The notes under the pieces were generated by a model. That model had not been told where the DNA came from, searched no databases, and saw only the letters and a list, made by a program, of their open reading frames with translations. Positions 1 to 9,419 of a stretch of DNA of 64,000 nt are shown piece after piece; the stretch's first letter is position 1; the number at the start of each line of letters is the position of its first letter. This DNA comes from Arsenophonus sp. aPb (GTDB lineage Bacteria > Pseudomonadota > Gammaproteobacteria > Enterobacterales > Enterobacteriaceae): NCBI RefSeq assembly GCF_029873475.1, contig NZ_CP123499.1, positions 3,153,926 through 3,217,925 of the forward strand, read 5' to 3'. The position numbers were made by a program, and so were the translations under genes.

Positions 1-2985
1 ATTACCATCAGCAATTTTAGTGCGTTCTATACCGTTTAACAGCACACTACCAATATGCGCTTGGCTTTCATTTGCAATAAAACTCACTGTCTTATTGGCA
101 TTTATTTCATCTAAGCTACCCGAGCTAGCACTAATCTGTACATCATCGACGGCCTTAGTTGTACTTTGCAGTTTAACAGTAGCTATTCCCTGTTCATTGG
201 TTTCGCTAGTATCTCGTAATAATTTAACGTCATCTTTATCACGGAACCAATTAACTATGATCCCAGCTTCTTTTACGGGTTGACCCTTGCTATCAACAAG
301 CTGAGCGGCAAAAGTAAAGCTCTGTTTACCATCTGCCACCTTTACATTGTCAGAATCTTTTAACTGCACAGCTCCGACTGTAACGACACCTTCTTCAGAG
401 ATAAAATTGACCTTTTTATCTGCTTCTATCCTTTCTGACGCCGCAAAGTTTGCACTGACCACTATCTGATTGACGGGGGTAGTCGTACTTTTTAGTTCAA
501 TACTGGCAATCCCATTGCTATCTGTTGGACTAGTTGTATCTGATAATAGAACCTCTTTAGGATCTTTATCATGTGACCAATTAACCATTAAGCCACTTTT
601 TTTGATTGGATTACCATTAACATCAACCAGTTTGGCGCTAAAAATAAAAGAACTCTTGCCATCAGCAACTTTATCTGTTGCCCGACCATGCAATGAGACC
701 TCACTAACCTTGGCAGAGCGTTCATCAGCGACAAAACTAACCACTCTATCTGCTGTCATCTCAAGCGTGTTAGCATATTTAGCGCTGACTTCCACATTAT
801 CGACGGCAATCAAGGTACTACGCAGCGTGATAGTCGCCCGTCCAGTGGCATCTGTTTTACTCTTACCGTTTAATAAAGTGACCTTATCTTGCTGATTAGT
901 TGACCAAGTAACATCAACATTTGGCAGCGGATTATTAAACTGATCAACCACAAATGCTTCATAGCTAAAACTATCGACGCCATTAGCTACCTTACTGTTT
1001 TTCTTATCAATCAGGGTAACATTCCTCACTTTGGCGGTAGTGGCATCAGGGATAAATTGGATAGAAACGGCCTTTTTCTTTCCATTTGCCATGGTAGCAA
1101 TCAATTCTCCCTGACCGGCCAAGTCACTTTTAACTTTTATGTTGATCTTACCCTCGGCATCGGTGGTCTCAGTTAAAGGATTGCCCATTCTTTCGCCATC
1201 TTCGCTAAGCATCACAACCCCAGCATTTCCGCCATGATTTTTTATTGCCAGCGTACTGCCGCTTTTGCTAAAACCAGTAACGGAAAATGTCACTTGCTTG
1301 TTGGCAAGTGGTGCCCCTTTATCATTTTGTAGTTGCGCTTTTGCTAAATAAGTTTGGCTACCATCTGCGGGTATTGGCGTCGGATTTTCTAAAGTAAAAT
1401 AAGCAAAACCATCCTTTGATTGAGTAACATTGATCACCATTACGGCAGCTTTAGATTTATTACCCTCATTATCAACACCAACAGCGGATAAGGTATAAGC
1501 CTTACTACCTTGGTTATCTTCATCATATGAGGGTAACATTAGGTTAATGGTTGTGGCTGATGTCTCGCTGATCTTGCCACCTTTTGCTAATAATTCCGGT
1601 GCACTCCATAAGATTTTATTGAGTCCGTATTTAGCTTTTTGCACCGTTGCTTTTATTGCTATAGTTTGGGCAGCTTCAGCCGTCGCACTGTCTGGCAGAG
1701 AAATAGCTAAAAGTTCTTGCTTACGGTACTGCATAACGATATTGTAATTACGATCAACAAAATCATAACGATTGCCCGCTAAACTACGCATTAGATCAAC
1801 ATTATCCGGATTTAACTGAGCAGCCAGTGGTATACCGAACCGATAGGCAAACTCCACACCAATCAGACTATCGTTGGAATCTCCTTGAGAGACTTGAGTT
1901 TTCAATGTTAATAAAGGGAAAGGGGTATAACTTAAACCAAAAGTGGTAGCAGAAGGATTATCTTTTAAATCTTTAGCTGTTGGATTATGACTAAGGCTAA
2001 CGCCATCACCAAAGTATTGTTCATATTTTGCATAAGCCCCTAGATGAGGATAACTAGGTAGGTAACCTTCAGCGCGTAGATCAAATCCATTGGCCGGCCG
2101 CTCATCATAATCACGCATCTCATGCAGGAATGACTGATGCCAATCCGTTAAACGGAAGTAACCATTTACCGCCAGTTTCAAATAATAGGCCCACAACTCA
2201 CCACCCACACCAAAACGGGCATTTCCTCCGCTAATGTCATAATCGTAAAAACTGTTAATGCCCCACATCCAATTTTGCTGATATTGGCGATAACCTAAAC
2301 CTAAGTTAGTAGTACTCCGTTGTTCATTAGCTCTAATACCAATTTGGCTAAATAATAAACTGTTTGGTTTATCAATTAGCGGTAAGAGTAAATCAGCATC
2401 GCCGGTTTTATTTGAACTAATTTGTACGCGAGCTTTGCCATATTGATTTAACCAATCACTAATTTTCTGATTTAATAGGCTTTCGCCGCGATTACGCGCA
2501 TAATTGATGGCTGTTTCTGTGGCATTATTATTGGCCAGCCCTTGCGCTACTTGAGTTGCACCTTGCACAAATTGTTTTTCTGCTGACTCGACTTGTTTAG
2601 TCTGAGACGTCTCTTTAATACCTAATGTTGGTAATGCTAGATGGTGATCGACTGACGGTTTGTTATTGTTATTTGTTGTTGTGACCGACATCATTGATCT
2701 ATTATCGGGTAAAGTATGAATATTCCAGCTTGATGCCGCCGCCGCTGCTGCTGGAAGCGATGAAGCTGGCTCTGAAGCGGAATTTTTTAAAGCAGAGTTA
2801 TTATTCATCAACGCATCAATACCATTGATTGTTTCTAGCATCTCATTGCTAGCAACATCATCCTGCGCCGCTTTAGCAATGGATGAAAAAGTGACAAAAA
2901 TAGGTAACAGCAATTGTATAAATAACAATATATATGCAGTTAGCCGTTTTGTTTTCGAATAGTAACGATTAGCAATGCATTGCAT
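1..2985 (-). CDS. Intimin/invasin-like inverse autotransporter adhesin (N-terminal 995 codons; runs off the window)
   Basis: Outer-membrane adhesin of the intimin/invasin family. Reading the minus strand from ATG at 2985 (GGGA about 10 bases upstream) gives 995 codons with no stop to the window edge. Residues 1-40 form a long signal peptide (basic start, hydrophobic core, then AKA). Residues about 165-400 match the inverse-autotransporter beta-barrel: the phrases LGLGYRQY, NSFYDYD, FGVGGELW and LPSYPHLGAYAKYEQYFGDG are typical. A linker domain and then bacterial Ig-like (Big_1) domains follow, each opening with a V/I-A-D/N-G motif; the last is cut by the edge. No LysM domain is visible between signal and barrel, unlike intimin. 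The family displays the Ig stack outside the cell for host binding. Family assignment is firm; the ligand and the total length are unknown. Confidence 0.93.
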   Translation of the reverse strand, partial: MQCIANRYYSKTKRLTAYILLFIQLLLPIFVTFSSIAKAAQDDVASNEMLETINGIDALMNNNSALKNSASEPASSLPAAAAAASSWNIHTLPDNRSMMSVTTTNNNNKPSVDHHLALPTLGIKETSQTKQVESAEKQFVQGATQVAQGLANNNATETAINYARNRGESLLNQKISDWLNQYGKARVQISSNKTGDADLLLPLIDKPNSLLFSQIGIRANEQRSTTNLGLGYRQYQQNWMWGINSFYDYDISGGNARFGVGGELWAYYLKLAVNGYFRLTDWHQSFLHEMRDYDERPANGFDLRAEGYLPSYPHLGAYAKYEQYFGDGVSLSHNPTAKDLKDNPSATTFGLSYTPFPLLTLKTQVSQGDSNDSLIGVEFAYRFGIPLAAQLNPDNVDLMRSLAGNRYDFVDRNYNIVMQYRKQELLAISLPDSATAEAAQTIAIKATVQKAKYGLNKILWSAPELLAKGGKISETSATTINLMLPSYDEDNQGSKAYTLSAVGVDNEGNKSKAAVMVINVTQSKDGFAYFTLENPTPIPADGSQTYLAKAQLQNDKGAPLANKQVTFSVTGFSKSGSTLAIKNHGGNAGVVMLSEDGERMGNPLTETTDAEGKINIKVKSDLAGQGELIATMANGKKKAVSIQFIPDATTAKVRNVTLIDKKNSKVANGVDSFSYEAFVVDQFNNPLPNVDVTWSTNQQDKVTLLNGKSKTDATGRATITLRSTLIAVDNVEVSAKYANTLEMTADRVVSFVADERSAKVSEVSLHGRATDKVADGKSSFIFSAKLVDVNGNPIKKSGLMVNWSHDKDPKEVLLSDTTSPTDSNGIASIELKSTTTPVNQIVVSANFAASERIEADKKVNFISEEGVVTVGAVQLKDSDNVKVADGKQSFTFAAQLVDSKGQPVKEAGIIVNWFRDKDDVKLLRDTSETNEQGIATVKLQSTTKAVDDVQISASSGSLDEINANKTVSFIANESQAHIGSVLLNGIERTKIADGN
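4..1372 (-). repeat. Array of Ig-like (Big_1) domain repeats in the inverse autotransporter
   Basis: The domain-opening motif (PADG, VANG, VADG, VADG, IADG) recurs on the minus strand near 1363, 985, 665, 335 and 10. The last four are about 320-330 bases apart, near 107-110 residues per domain. Each copy has the order A-D-G, then a beta strand ending in L/V-V-D-x-x-x-x-P, then V-x-W. The copies are diverged at base level, so the array looks old rather than freshly amplified. It continues past the left edge. Confidence 0.85.
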
Positions 2986-3042
2986 AAATAATTTCCCTAT
3001 CTAAAAAATATAAAAATCCTGCTACTATTTTTTGCATAAAAT

Positions 3043-3081
3043 AAAAAAAATATTAATTTCAAGCTATTATTGAAATTAATA
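3043..3081 (-). terminator. Rho-independent terminator or attenuator upstream of the invasin-like gene
   Basis: On the minus strand, a perfect 12-base stem (arms 3070-3081 and 3051-3062) with a 7-base loop is followed by eight T (3050-3043). It lies between a small SD-preceded ORF (3264-3196) and the invasin start (2985), where a terminator would cut transcription of the adhesin. The stem is AT-rich, so its strength is uncertain. Confidence 0.55.
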
Positions 3082-3195
3082 AAGACATTGATAGGCAGCT
3101 ATTTTTACTCCCATATTCAATAAATTTTTATTAGGCTTATCCCTATTATTTTATTTGGATAATTACCGATTAAATAACCATTGGCATAGAGTAAA

Positions 3196-3264
3196 TTAAT
3201 ACCAACAGAGGAGAAAAAATGGACAACGAGGGGTAAAAAAGCGGGCTTCTTGATAATGTTCCAT
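3196..3264 (-). CDS. Putative 22-residue leader peptide upstream of the invasin-like gene
   Basis: On the minus strand a strong Shine-Dalgarno AAAGGAG lies 9 bases before ATG at 3264. The 22-codon ORF begins MEHYQEARFF, continues with a run rich in Phe, Pro, Leu and Cys, and stops at TAA 3198-3196. It is followed by a terminator-like hairpin (3081-3043) and then the adhesin start at 2985. Short ORF, terminator, structural gene is the layout of leader-peptide attenuation, in which ribosome position on the leader sets read-through. No homologue is recognised and no antiterminator pairing was worked out, so both expression and regulation are inferences. Confidence 0.4.
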   Translation of the reverse strand: MEHYQEARFFTPRCPFFLLCWY

Positions 3265-4048
3265 TTGCAATTACTCCTTTTGCTTACTTATATCGACTAT
3301 AAAGATATAGATAAGTATTATTTAAAAACGTATGAATTTGTTTCCATTTATGAATAAACCTCAAACAACAAAATAGAAACTAAAAATTAACAAAAAATAA
3401 AAATTAACATCAGATAAGCCAATGAAACCCAATGGTTTATTAACATTTACCGTTAATAATAAAAAAAACCCATGGTAACTTGGCTTTTTTACTTAAAAAA
3501 TATTTAATAATCATTAGATTAAATAATATTCTCATTGCTTTAGTGTTAAATAAAAATCAGCTAATCACTATTTTTATTTAAAATAATATTACAAATGGAA
3601 ATAATTTTATTTAGCTAATCTGTGTCTCATTTATTAATGACCATTAAACTGGATACCAATAGAGTTAATAATTTAATAAGGATAAAATCAGCAAATATAC
3701 TTAGTGATAAATTTTAAAATATAAAACCAGCGAACTAATTTCTGCTTAAGTAAAAATAAAAGAAGCAGCAACCAATAAAAAATCAAATACTAAGAATAAA
3801 TGAATAAAAATCGTTAATAATACGTTAGCATATAATTTAGATTTTTATCGGACGGGCAATCTACAATAATGAGTGTTAATATCATCTAATCCTAAGGCAA
3901 ACAACAGCTATTTTTTAGTTTTTATCTTGCTAACAACATAATTTTATGCATAAATTCTTATCATTAATTTACTTGCTTTTATATTACTATTTTTTATCAA
4001 TTTAAACGCAAACTGATGACTAAGTTTAAAATTAAATAACCACAAAAA
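3265..4048. other. Non-coding AT-rich spacer between the invasin leader and alkA
   Basis: No gene-like ORF seen on either strand. It holds an imperfect hairpin (about 3284-3318). It also holds a nested inverted repeat at 3416-3486 (outer AAGCCAA/TTGGCTT, inner TTATTAAC/GTTAATAA) followed by six T on the + strand. That resembles a terminator, but no + strand gene lies upstream of it. Confidence 0.4.
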
Positions 4049-4948
4049 ATGCTAGCAAAAAAAACTATTATCCATTTACCAGACAATTTTCACTACCAAC
4101 ACTTTCTTGCCTATCACTTACGAGATAAGCAAAGTGTGGCTGAAATTATCACCCATAACCAATTAAGAAAAGGCATTACCTGTTATGACCAACCGGCTGA
4201 ATTAACATTTACGCTAAATAAAAATAGCATTTTGTTTTCTCTACAAATTGACAACCCACATACCTTTATCACTGAGGAAGAGCTGGAAAAACTGGGGAAA
4301 AATATGCTGGGTTTATATCAACCCGTTGAACTTTTTGAAGATAAATACTATAACCACCCAGTTATTGGTAATTTAATTACTCGCCAACAAGGTTTAAGGG
4401 TTTATCAAGCAGCAACCGCATTTGAAGCGATTACTTGGGCAATTATAGGGCAACAAATTAGTGTCGCTGCCGCAATTGCTATTCGTCGCCGATTCATTCA
4501 TGCTTTTGGTAAACAACACGCGTCTGGAATTTGGTGTTTTCCTTCTCTTTTTGCGATCCATGCTGATGATGAGCAAAAACTAAGGCTATGTGGATTCTCT
4601 ATCAGTAAAGCAAAAACGCTTATTGCATTATGCAATATGTTAAAAAACAACCATCATCTATTAAATGTTCCTGTATATGAAACTAATTTGTCAGTATGGA
4701 CACAAAAATTGAGTGAAATAAAAGGAATTGGTCCATGGACAATCAGTTATTCCTTGCTTCGCGGCTTCAATTATTTGAACGGTTCTTTACATGGTGATGT
4801 CGCTGTCCAACGTAATCTTCAGTCTTTATTAAAGAGTAGTGAGAAAATAAGCGCAAAAGAGACAGAAAAATGGTTAGCTCAATTTTCTCCCTGGAAAGCT
4901 CTCGTTGCTGCCCATCTCTGGCAACAGCAATCTAATGCTAGTTATTGA
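4049..4948 (+). CDS. alkA: DNA-3-methyladenine glycosylase II (AlkA-like)
   Basis: Base-excision repair glycosylase removing alkylated purines such as 3-methyladenine. The 299 residues are close to E. coli AlkA (282). The first about 110 residues fit the AlkA N-terminal domain. The remainder is the HhH-GPD fold: WAIIGQQISV opens it, the helix-hairpin-helix is at KGIGPWTISY, and the catalytic aspartate is D250 in LHGDVAVQ, matching AlkA Asp238 by position. ATG at 4049 has no clear Shine-Dalgarno in the AT-rich leader. It stands alone; no ada gene is adjacent. The subtype within the HhH-GPD superfamily is inferred from motif and length. Confidence 0.85.
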   Translation: MLAKKTIIHLPDNFHYQHFLAYHLRDKQSVAEIITHNQLRKGITCYDQPAELTFTLNKNSILFSLQIDNPHTFITEEELEKLGKNMLGLYQPVELFEDKYYNHPVIGNLITRQQGLRVYQAATAFEAITWAIIGQQISVAAAIAIRRRFIHAFGKQHASGIWCFPSLFAIHADDEQKLRLCGFSISKAKTLIALCNMLKNNHHLLNVPVYETNLSVWTQKLSEIKGIGPWTISYSLLRGFNYLNGSLHGDVAVQRNLQSLLKSSEKISAKETEKWLAQFSPWKALVAAHLWQQQSNASY

Positions 4949-5050
4949 AAAAAAATTATATTAATCAAAACCAACACAAAAAATATGCACCCATTTGATA
5001 ACCGAATTAGCGGTATCTAGGCTAAAAAACAAGATAACTGCATCTTAATA

Positions 5051-5752
5051 TTATTTGATTTTTTTAACTTGATTAATAAATTGCCCTTCATCATTAATGT
5101 ATTCGACCAAAATCTCATCATCGAAAACAACATGGCTTTTATTTTCAACTGTTTGTTGTGAAAAAGGTGGCAACATAATTGTTTTAGATAGAGCATTATT
5201 TTTATCTAACCGATTATAAAGTGCGGACAGAGTAAAAAAATTGGCAGTTGGGTTATGAATAGTAAGCACTTCTCCAACCTTAGTTATTTTTATATGCTCA
5301 GCTGCATTCTGAGAAGTTTTGTTGATATTTTGTGGTCGATAAAATAGTTTAATTCGTGTTCTTAGCGCCAACTGTAAAATATTCTCAGTTTTTAAGTTGT
5401 CGGGTTTTGGCGCAATATCCAGCACATTAAGATAAAAAATAGATTCGCGATCAGTGGGTAGCTGATTTGCTAACTGTTGAATACGAAGTTGCGCCCCCCC
5501 TCTAGGTTTTATTTTGACAACCGGAGGTGTCACAATAAAAGGCGCTTGTGTTGTCTCCGGCGTTGAATCAATATTTCCTTCATCAATCCAGCTTTGAACC
5601 AGTGATGTGTTATCACTGGAATTAACTAATTGAATAACAGCCTCTTTTCTTTCAGCAGGAAAAATAACTCGCGTTCCTTTAAGATAGACACTACTATTCG
5701 TTGAAAAAGCAGTAAAATAGAGTAAGAAAGCTAAATAAATTTTTTTTCTCAT
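5051..5752 (-). CDS. Periplasmic fimbrial chaperone (second copy in operon)
   Basis: PapD/FimC-type chaperone, 233 residues, last gene of the fimbrial operon. It has a signal peptide (MRKKIYLAFLLY, cleavage near residue 20), an N-terminal Ig-like domain opening with LKGTRVIFPAERKEAVIQL, and the subunit-binding stretch FIVTPPVVKIKPRGGAQLRI containing the conserved Arg-Ile pair. FYLNVLDIAP and LALRTRIKLFYRP follow, and a C-terminal domain completes it. In the family it caps subunits by donor-strand complementation and delivers them to the usher. It starts 31 bases after the adhesin gene, suggesting that it serves the adhesin. It is clearly paralogous to the chaperone at 9420-10118. Confidence 0.92.
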   Translation of the reverse strand: MRKKIYLAFLLYFTAFSTNSSVYLKGTRVIFPAERKEAVIQLVNSSDNTSLVQSWIDEGNIDSTPETTQAPFIVTPPVVKIKPRGGAQLRIQQLANQLPTDRESIFYLNVLDIAPKPDNLKTENILQLALRTRIKLFYRPQNINKTSQNAAEHIKITKVGEVLTIHNPTANFFTLSALYNRLDKNNALSKTIMLPPFSQQTVENKSHVVFDDEILVEYINDEGQFINQVKKIK

Positions 5753-5782
5753 TTTCTTTTTTATCCTAATAATTAATCCTAT

Positions 5783-6862
5783 TTAGTCATAAGAAAAGAC
5801 TAAAATTGCCGTTGAGGTTATTTTTCCGGCAGAAATATTATTTAGATCATAAGCGTAGTAATAGGCTCCCATATTAATGGAAAAAGAGGGCGCTAAAGCA
5901 CTGCCCGCAGCAACATTAAAAATAGATGTTGCATTGCCTTGTATACTTTCACTACTGGAAAAAAGAATGGGTGATGCAGTTTTATTCCCTTGCACTAACC
6001 GAAATCCGACTCCTTTAGCACCTTGTTGCGTGGTATTTATTAATACTGTTTTATCTGTGCTATGTAAATTATTACTGGCCAAAAACATGGCAATATTTCG
6101 CGTCGTTTTATTACCAGTCAAAAGATCACTACAGCTAAAATTTAGGCTAAAGGGCTGATAACCAGGTCGGTCAATATTTTTGACATCACTGATACTAACC
6201 ATAGGTAGATTAACAATTAAGCCTTTATTTGAAAAATCGCAGGTAGTGGCAATAGGATTATATTTAATGGTAATTGGCTGTAGAAAAATATCATTTTCAT
6301 CAACAGGCCATTGCCAGCTTAATAAAAATTGCACTAACTTAAATACAATTCTAGTTAACCATACCAAAATACCCATCGATGAAGCATCAGATACTAAGAT
6401 AAAAGGCGAGATAACCGCAGTATCACCAGCCACTTTGGTATAATTACTGCTTGGTTTGCTCTTCAACAAAGTAAATCTTAAGGTAAAATTAGTATTCAAA
6501 TTTGATGCCGAATGGGTACCTCTAGCTATGCTGGTTATGCGATCCTTTCCTAACGCCGTCATCGTCACCTCAACAAACTGCTTACCACCATTAAATCCTA
6601 TTGTTGCTGTTCGACCATTAAAGGGCGAAGCGATACCAATCACATTAGGTAAAAGTATCCCAGGGGAGCTACAAGTAAATGTTCCCGGAAAATTGGTTTT
6701 ATCTGTTTTTGTCACTATCGATGTAGAGCCACTAAAATCAGCAGATAAATCATAATATAAACTCGGTACCGTGATCGTGCTATTGGGTTTACAGTCGGCA
6801 TAAACCGATTGGCTAAAGGAGCAAGCTGATAATAATAAAAAATTTATTGCTAATTTATTCAT
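5783..6862 (-). CDS. Fimbrial tip adhesin
   Basis: Probable two-domain tip adhesin, 359 residues. The signal peptide ends near VYADC. Residues about 22-190 form an N-terminal domain without recognised family motifs, where receptor binding would be expected. The C-terminal half (from about 200: TTCDFSNKGLIVNLP, a second Cys in FSCSDLL, final strand ILVFSYD) is a pilin domain that can accept a donor strand. Position after the usher and length about twice a pilin support the adhesin role. Overall plan resembles FimH/MrpH-type adhesins, but I see no receptor-specific signature. It ends 30 bases before the second chaperone gene. Confidence 0.8.
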   Translation of the reverse strand: MNKLAINFLLLSACSFSQSVYADCKPNSTITVPSLYYDLSADFSGSTSIVTKTDKTNFPGTFTCSSPGILLPNVIGIASPFNGRTATIGFNGGKQFVEVTMTALGKDRITSIARGTHSASNLNTNFTLRFTLLKSKPSSNYTKVAGDTAVISPFILVSDASSMGILVWLTRIVFKLVQFLLSWQWPVDENDIFLQPITIKYNPIATTCDFSNKGLIVNLPMVSISDVKNIDRPGYQPFSLNFSCSDLLTGNKTTRNIAMFLASNNLHSTDKTVLINTTQQGAKGVGFRLVQGNKTASPILFSSSESIQGNATSIFNVAAGSALAPSFSINMGAYYYAYDLNNISAGKITSTAILVFSYD

Positions 6863-6875
6863 ATTATTTTCCCGA

Positions 6876-9398
6876 CTATTGGCAAATATTACGCTTGAGG
6901 TTTAAGGTATCAACAGGTTGCTGGATGATACATTCTGTTTTACCGTCAATATTCAATTTCACATTCAGTGATGGCGGTAATTGATCACTTTTTATATAAA
7001 GCACACTTGACTGCCCAACATGACCAACAAATTCCCCCTGACTATCGGTAACTTCTGTACCAAAAGGTAAATGGCTACCGTCGGCAAAAGTCGCCTTTAA
7101 CATATAAGTTTTTCGCTGATCGGTTTCCAATTTGATATGACTAACCGCTCCGTCATAAGGGATCACATGCGCTACATTGTCAGTAATCTCTGCACCTGAG
7201 GTTTGATTGGTATGAGAAAGGGTATAAACATTTGTACGATATGGTGTAGCATTGGTTACTAATGCTAATCCCCGTTTATTGGTAAGCACCGCTCGATTAT
7301 TATTAACCGTTAAATTCTCAGCCATTGGGGCTTCAATTACCGTTAATGTATTCGCTGTTTCACCAGAGGTAAGAATATGGTAAGGAAATGCCACGATGGT
7401 TCCTCTGGCATTCAAACCTGACTGTCGATAATTATTAGCCTCACTATATGAAGCACCAACTGTACTATAAGGGTTGCGATAATTTAGACTGCCACTAATT
7501 AAATTATTCCCACCAGTCTGATTTGAAGCGGTTAAGGTATAATCGATTAAATTATATTTACCCGCTGTACCACTGATACTGATATTGGCTTGTTGATAGT
7601 TGGTATTTGTCATGTAAATACCAGAGTTGAGATAAGCATTCCGACTAAATAGATTAATAGGAATACTGGCACTCAAGTAATAACGGGTTTCTTCTTTTTG
7701 ATCGGTATTTCTTACCCGTGACACGGATAAGTTATAGGTAATATTTTTATAACTATTTGAGTAACCTATTTGATACTCTCGACTGGTACCATCAACATTC
7801 CAATAGTTTCTCAGCGTACCAGCCAGAAAAATAACCCCATTATCTTTTCCCAAATGCTGATTTAAATTTAAATTAAATGTGTTTCTGGCGCGGGCCCCCC
7901 GCATAGCATCAAAAGTTGCCAAATCTAAATCTGAAGGATTATTTTGATTTTTATCATTAAGGTTATTTTTAATTGTCGCTTGATACTTAAGCCATGCTTG
8001 ATAATTATCATGGGCATAAATGGAATCAATAAAACTATAATAATCTCCTGTAGAATAACGATAAGCCGCTATAGTCAGATTGGTAGCGGTAGTTGACAAA
8101 AACTTGCTATAAGCCAAGCGAAAACTTTGCCCTCGTTTGGTTTCGGTATCTAAATAAGCTGCCGCATGAGTCGCATCAATTGAAACAGCACCAAACGGAA
8201 AATTCCAGCCACTGCCAAGTAAAATAGCATTATAATCACGGCTACCAATAAAGCCGGCATAAACGGTGACTAAATTATTGATACCATAATAGGCTTCAGC
8301 TTGAGCAAATTTAGGTTGGAAATGGGTATTTGCCATTTTTGATTGTCCAGCCAAAATATTGTAAGCATATACACCCGCTTTCATCATATTAGGTACGGCT
8401 GAAAATGGCACCGTAAAAGAGTCTTGACGACCATCGGCTTCCTGCACAATAACCGAAAGATCGCCTGCTCCTCCCGCAGCACGTAGATCACTAAACTCGA
8501 ACGCGCCTGGTGGAACAGTTTCTTGATAAATTAGATTACCATTCTGATATACTTTTACTAACGCATTAGTTTGGGCAACCCCTCTGACAACCGGCGTAAA
8601 TTCCTGGCTAGAGTTAGGTAGCATATTCATTTCTGTTGTTAATGCGCCACCCCTAAAACGAATACTAGTAAACAAGGTAGAGGGGGAGTAGAAATCACCT
8701 AACATTAAATTAGAAGATATCGCACTAAAAGAACGGCGTAAGTAGCGGGTATTATTTTGCCATTTATGATCACCGCTGGAATAATAAGAATAACTTGACT
8801 CATCTCGAAACTGCCAGGCACCTATATTAATTCCGCTATTTAAATTAGCAAAAAAAGCTTCATTACGCTGTTTGTTATTTTTTTTCTCCCGATAGTTATA
8901 ATAATTAGTATTATAAGAGAGAATAATTGCCGGTACACCATAGTCCCATTTCGCTGGATCAACATAACCTATCTCCGATTTAACTAACGAAATTTGCGGG
9001 ACTGAAATATTTAGTGCTAACTGATTAACATCTAAATAATAGTTGATATCATTGACCAAATTATCTAACGAAATAGTTGTCTTTTGCTCAATCATCTGTT
9101 TTGTCTGAGGTGAAAGTTTTATACCTAATTTATTAGCATCTTTAGCATCAATAGAGATATTTTGATTTTTTTCGCCAATATTAACTTCAAATTGTCCTTT
9201 CCAATCATCATTAACATAAATATCGACCAATTGTTTACCTGGCGGGATTTCACTATTTTGATAAAAACGAGATATATCTCCTTGAGCTGATTTTCCTACT
9301 AGCAAAGTGGTATCAAATTCCTCTGCAAATAACTCGGGCATATAATCCAATATGCCTAATAAAATTAGACTACTATAAAGATAATATATTTTTTTCAC
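6876..9398 (-). CDS. Fimbrial outer-membrane usher (FimD/PapC family)
   Basis: Usher of 840 residues, a typical family length. Signal peptide about 1-25. The N-terminal chaperone-binding domain starts FDTTLLVG. Residues about 150-720 form the 24-stranded barrel with plug; NSSQEFTPVVRGVAQTNALV and VPPGAFEFSDL are classic usher sequences, as is DLSVIVQEADGR. The C-terminal domain includes LPFGTEVTDSQGEFVGHVGQ. Cys residues near the extreme C-terminus fit the usual disulfide. It assembles chaperone-subunit complexes into the pilus. It lies 21 bases after the first chaperone and 13 bases before the adhesin, clearly one transcription unit. The reading frame is intact, unlike the csu usher at 23405. 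Confidence 0.96.
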   Translation of the reverse strand: MKKIYYLYSSLILLGILDYMPELFAEEFDTTLLVGKSAQGDISRFYQNSEIPPGKQLVDIYVNDDWKGQFEVNIGEKNQNISIDAKDANKLGIKLSPQTKQMIEQKTTISLDNLVNDINYYLDVNQLALNISVPQISLVKSEIGYVDPAKWDYGVPAIILSYNTNYYNYREKKNNKQRNEAFFANLNSGINIGAWQFRDESSYSYYSSGDHKWQNNTRYLRRSFSAISSNLMLGDFYSPSTLFTSIRFRGGALTTEMNMLPNSSQEFTPVVRGVAQTNALVKVYQNGNLIYQETVPPGAFEFSDLRAAGGAGDLSVIVQEADGRQDSFTVPFSAVPNMMKAGVYAYNILAGQSKMANTHFQPKFAQAEAYYGINNLVTVYAGFIGSRDYNAILLGSGWNFPFGAVSIDATHAAAYLDTETKRGQSFRLAYSKFLSTTATNLTIAAYRYSTGDYYSFIDSIYAHDNYQAWLKYQATIKNNLNDKNQNNPSDLDLATFDAMRGARARNTFNLNLNQHLGKDNGVIFLAGTLRNYWNVDGTSREYQIGYSNSYKNITYNLSVSRVRNTDQKEETRYYLSASIPINLFSRNAYLNSGIYMTNTNYQQANISISGTAGKYNLIDYTLTASNQTGGNNLISGSLNYRNPYSTVGASYSEANNYRQSGLNARGTIVAFPYHILTSGETANTLTVIEAPMAENLTVNNNRAVLTNKRGLALVTNATPYRTNVYTLSHTNQTSGAEITDNVAHVIPYDGAVSHIKLETDQRKTYMLKATFADGSHLPFGTEVTDSQGEFVGHVGQSSVLYIKSDQLPPSLNVKLNIDGKTECIIQQPVDTLNLKRNICQ

Positions 9399-9419
9399 GA
9401 TTTATCTTCTTATTTAAGA

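Noticed and set aside
1..1400. CRISPR-like periodic repeats
   Set aside because: The period is about 325 bases and reflects Ig-domain coding repeats, not short repeats with spacers. No CRISPR array was seen elsewhere.
20..1747. Several + strand ORFs opposite the invasin-like gene
   Set aside because: The minus strand is one continuous, clearly homologous adhesin frame; the + strand ORFs are its complements.
3219..3236. Five-codon ORF with GAGGAG upstream on the + strand
   Set aside because: The purine run is the complement of Leu/Phe codons in the minus-strand leader ORF; no downstream gene would use it.
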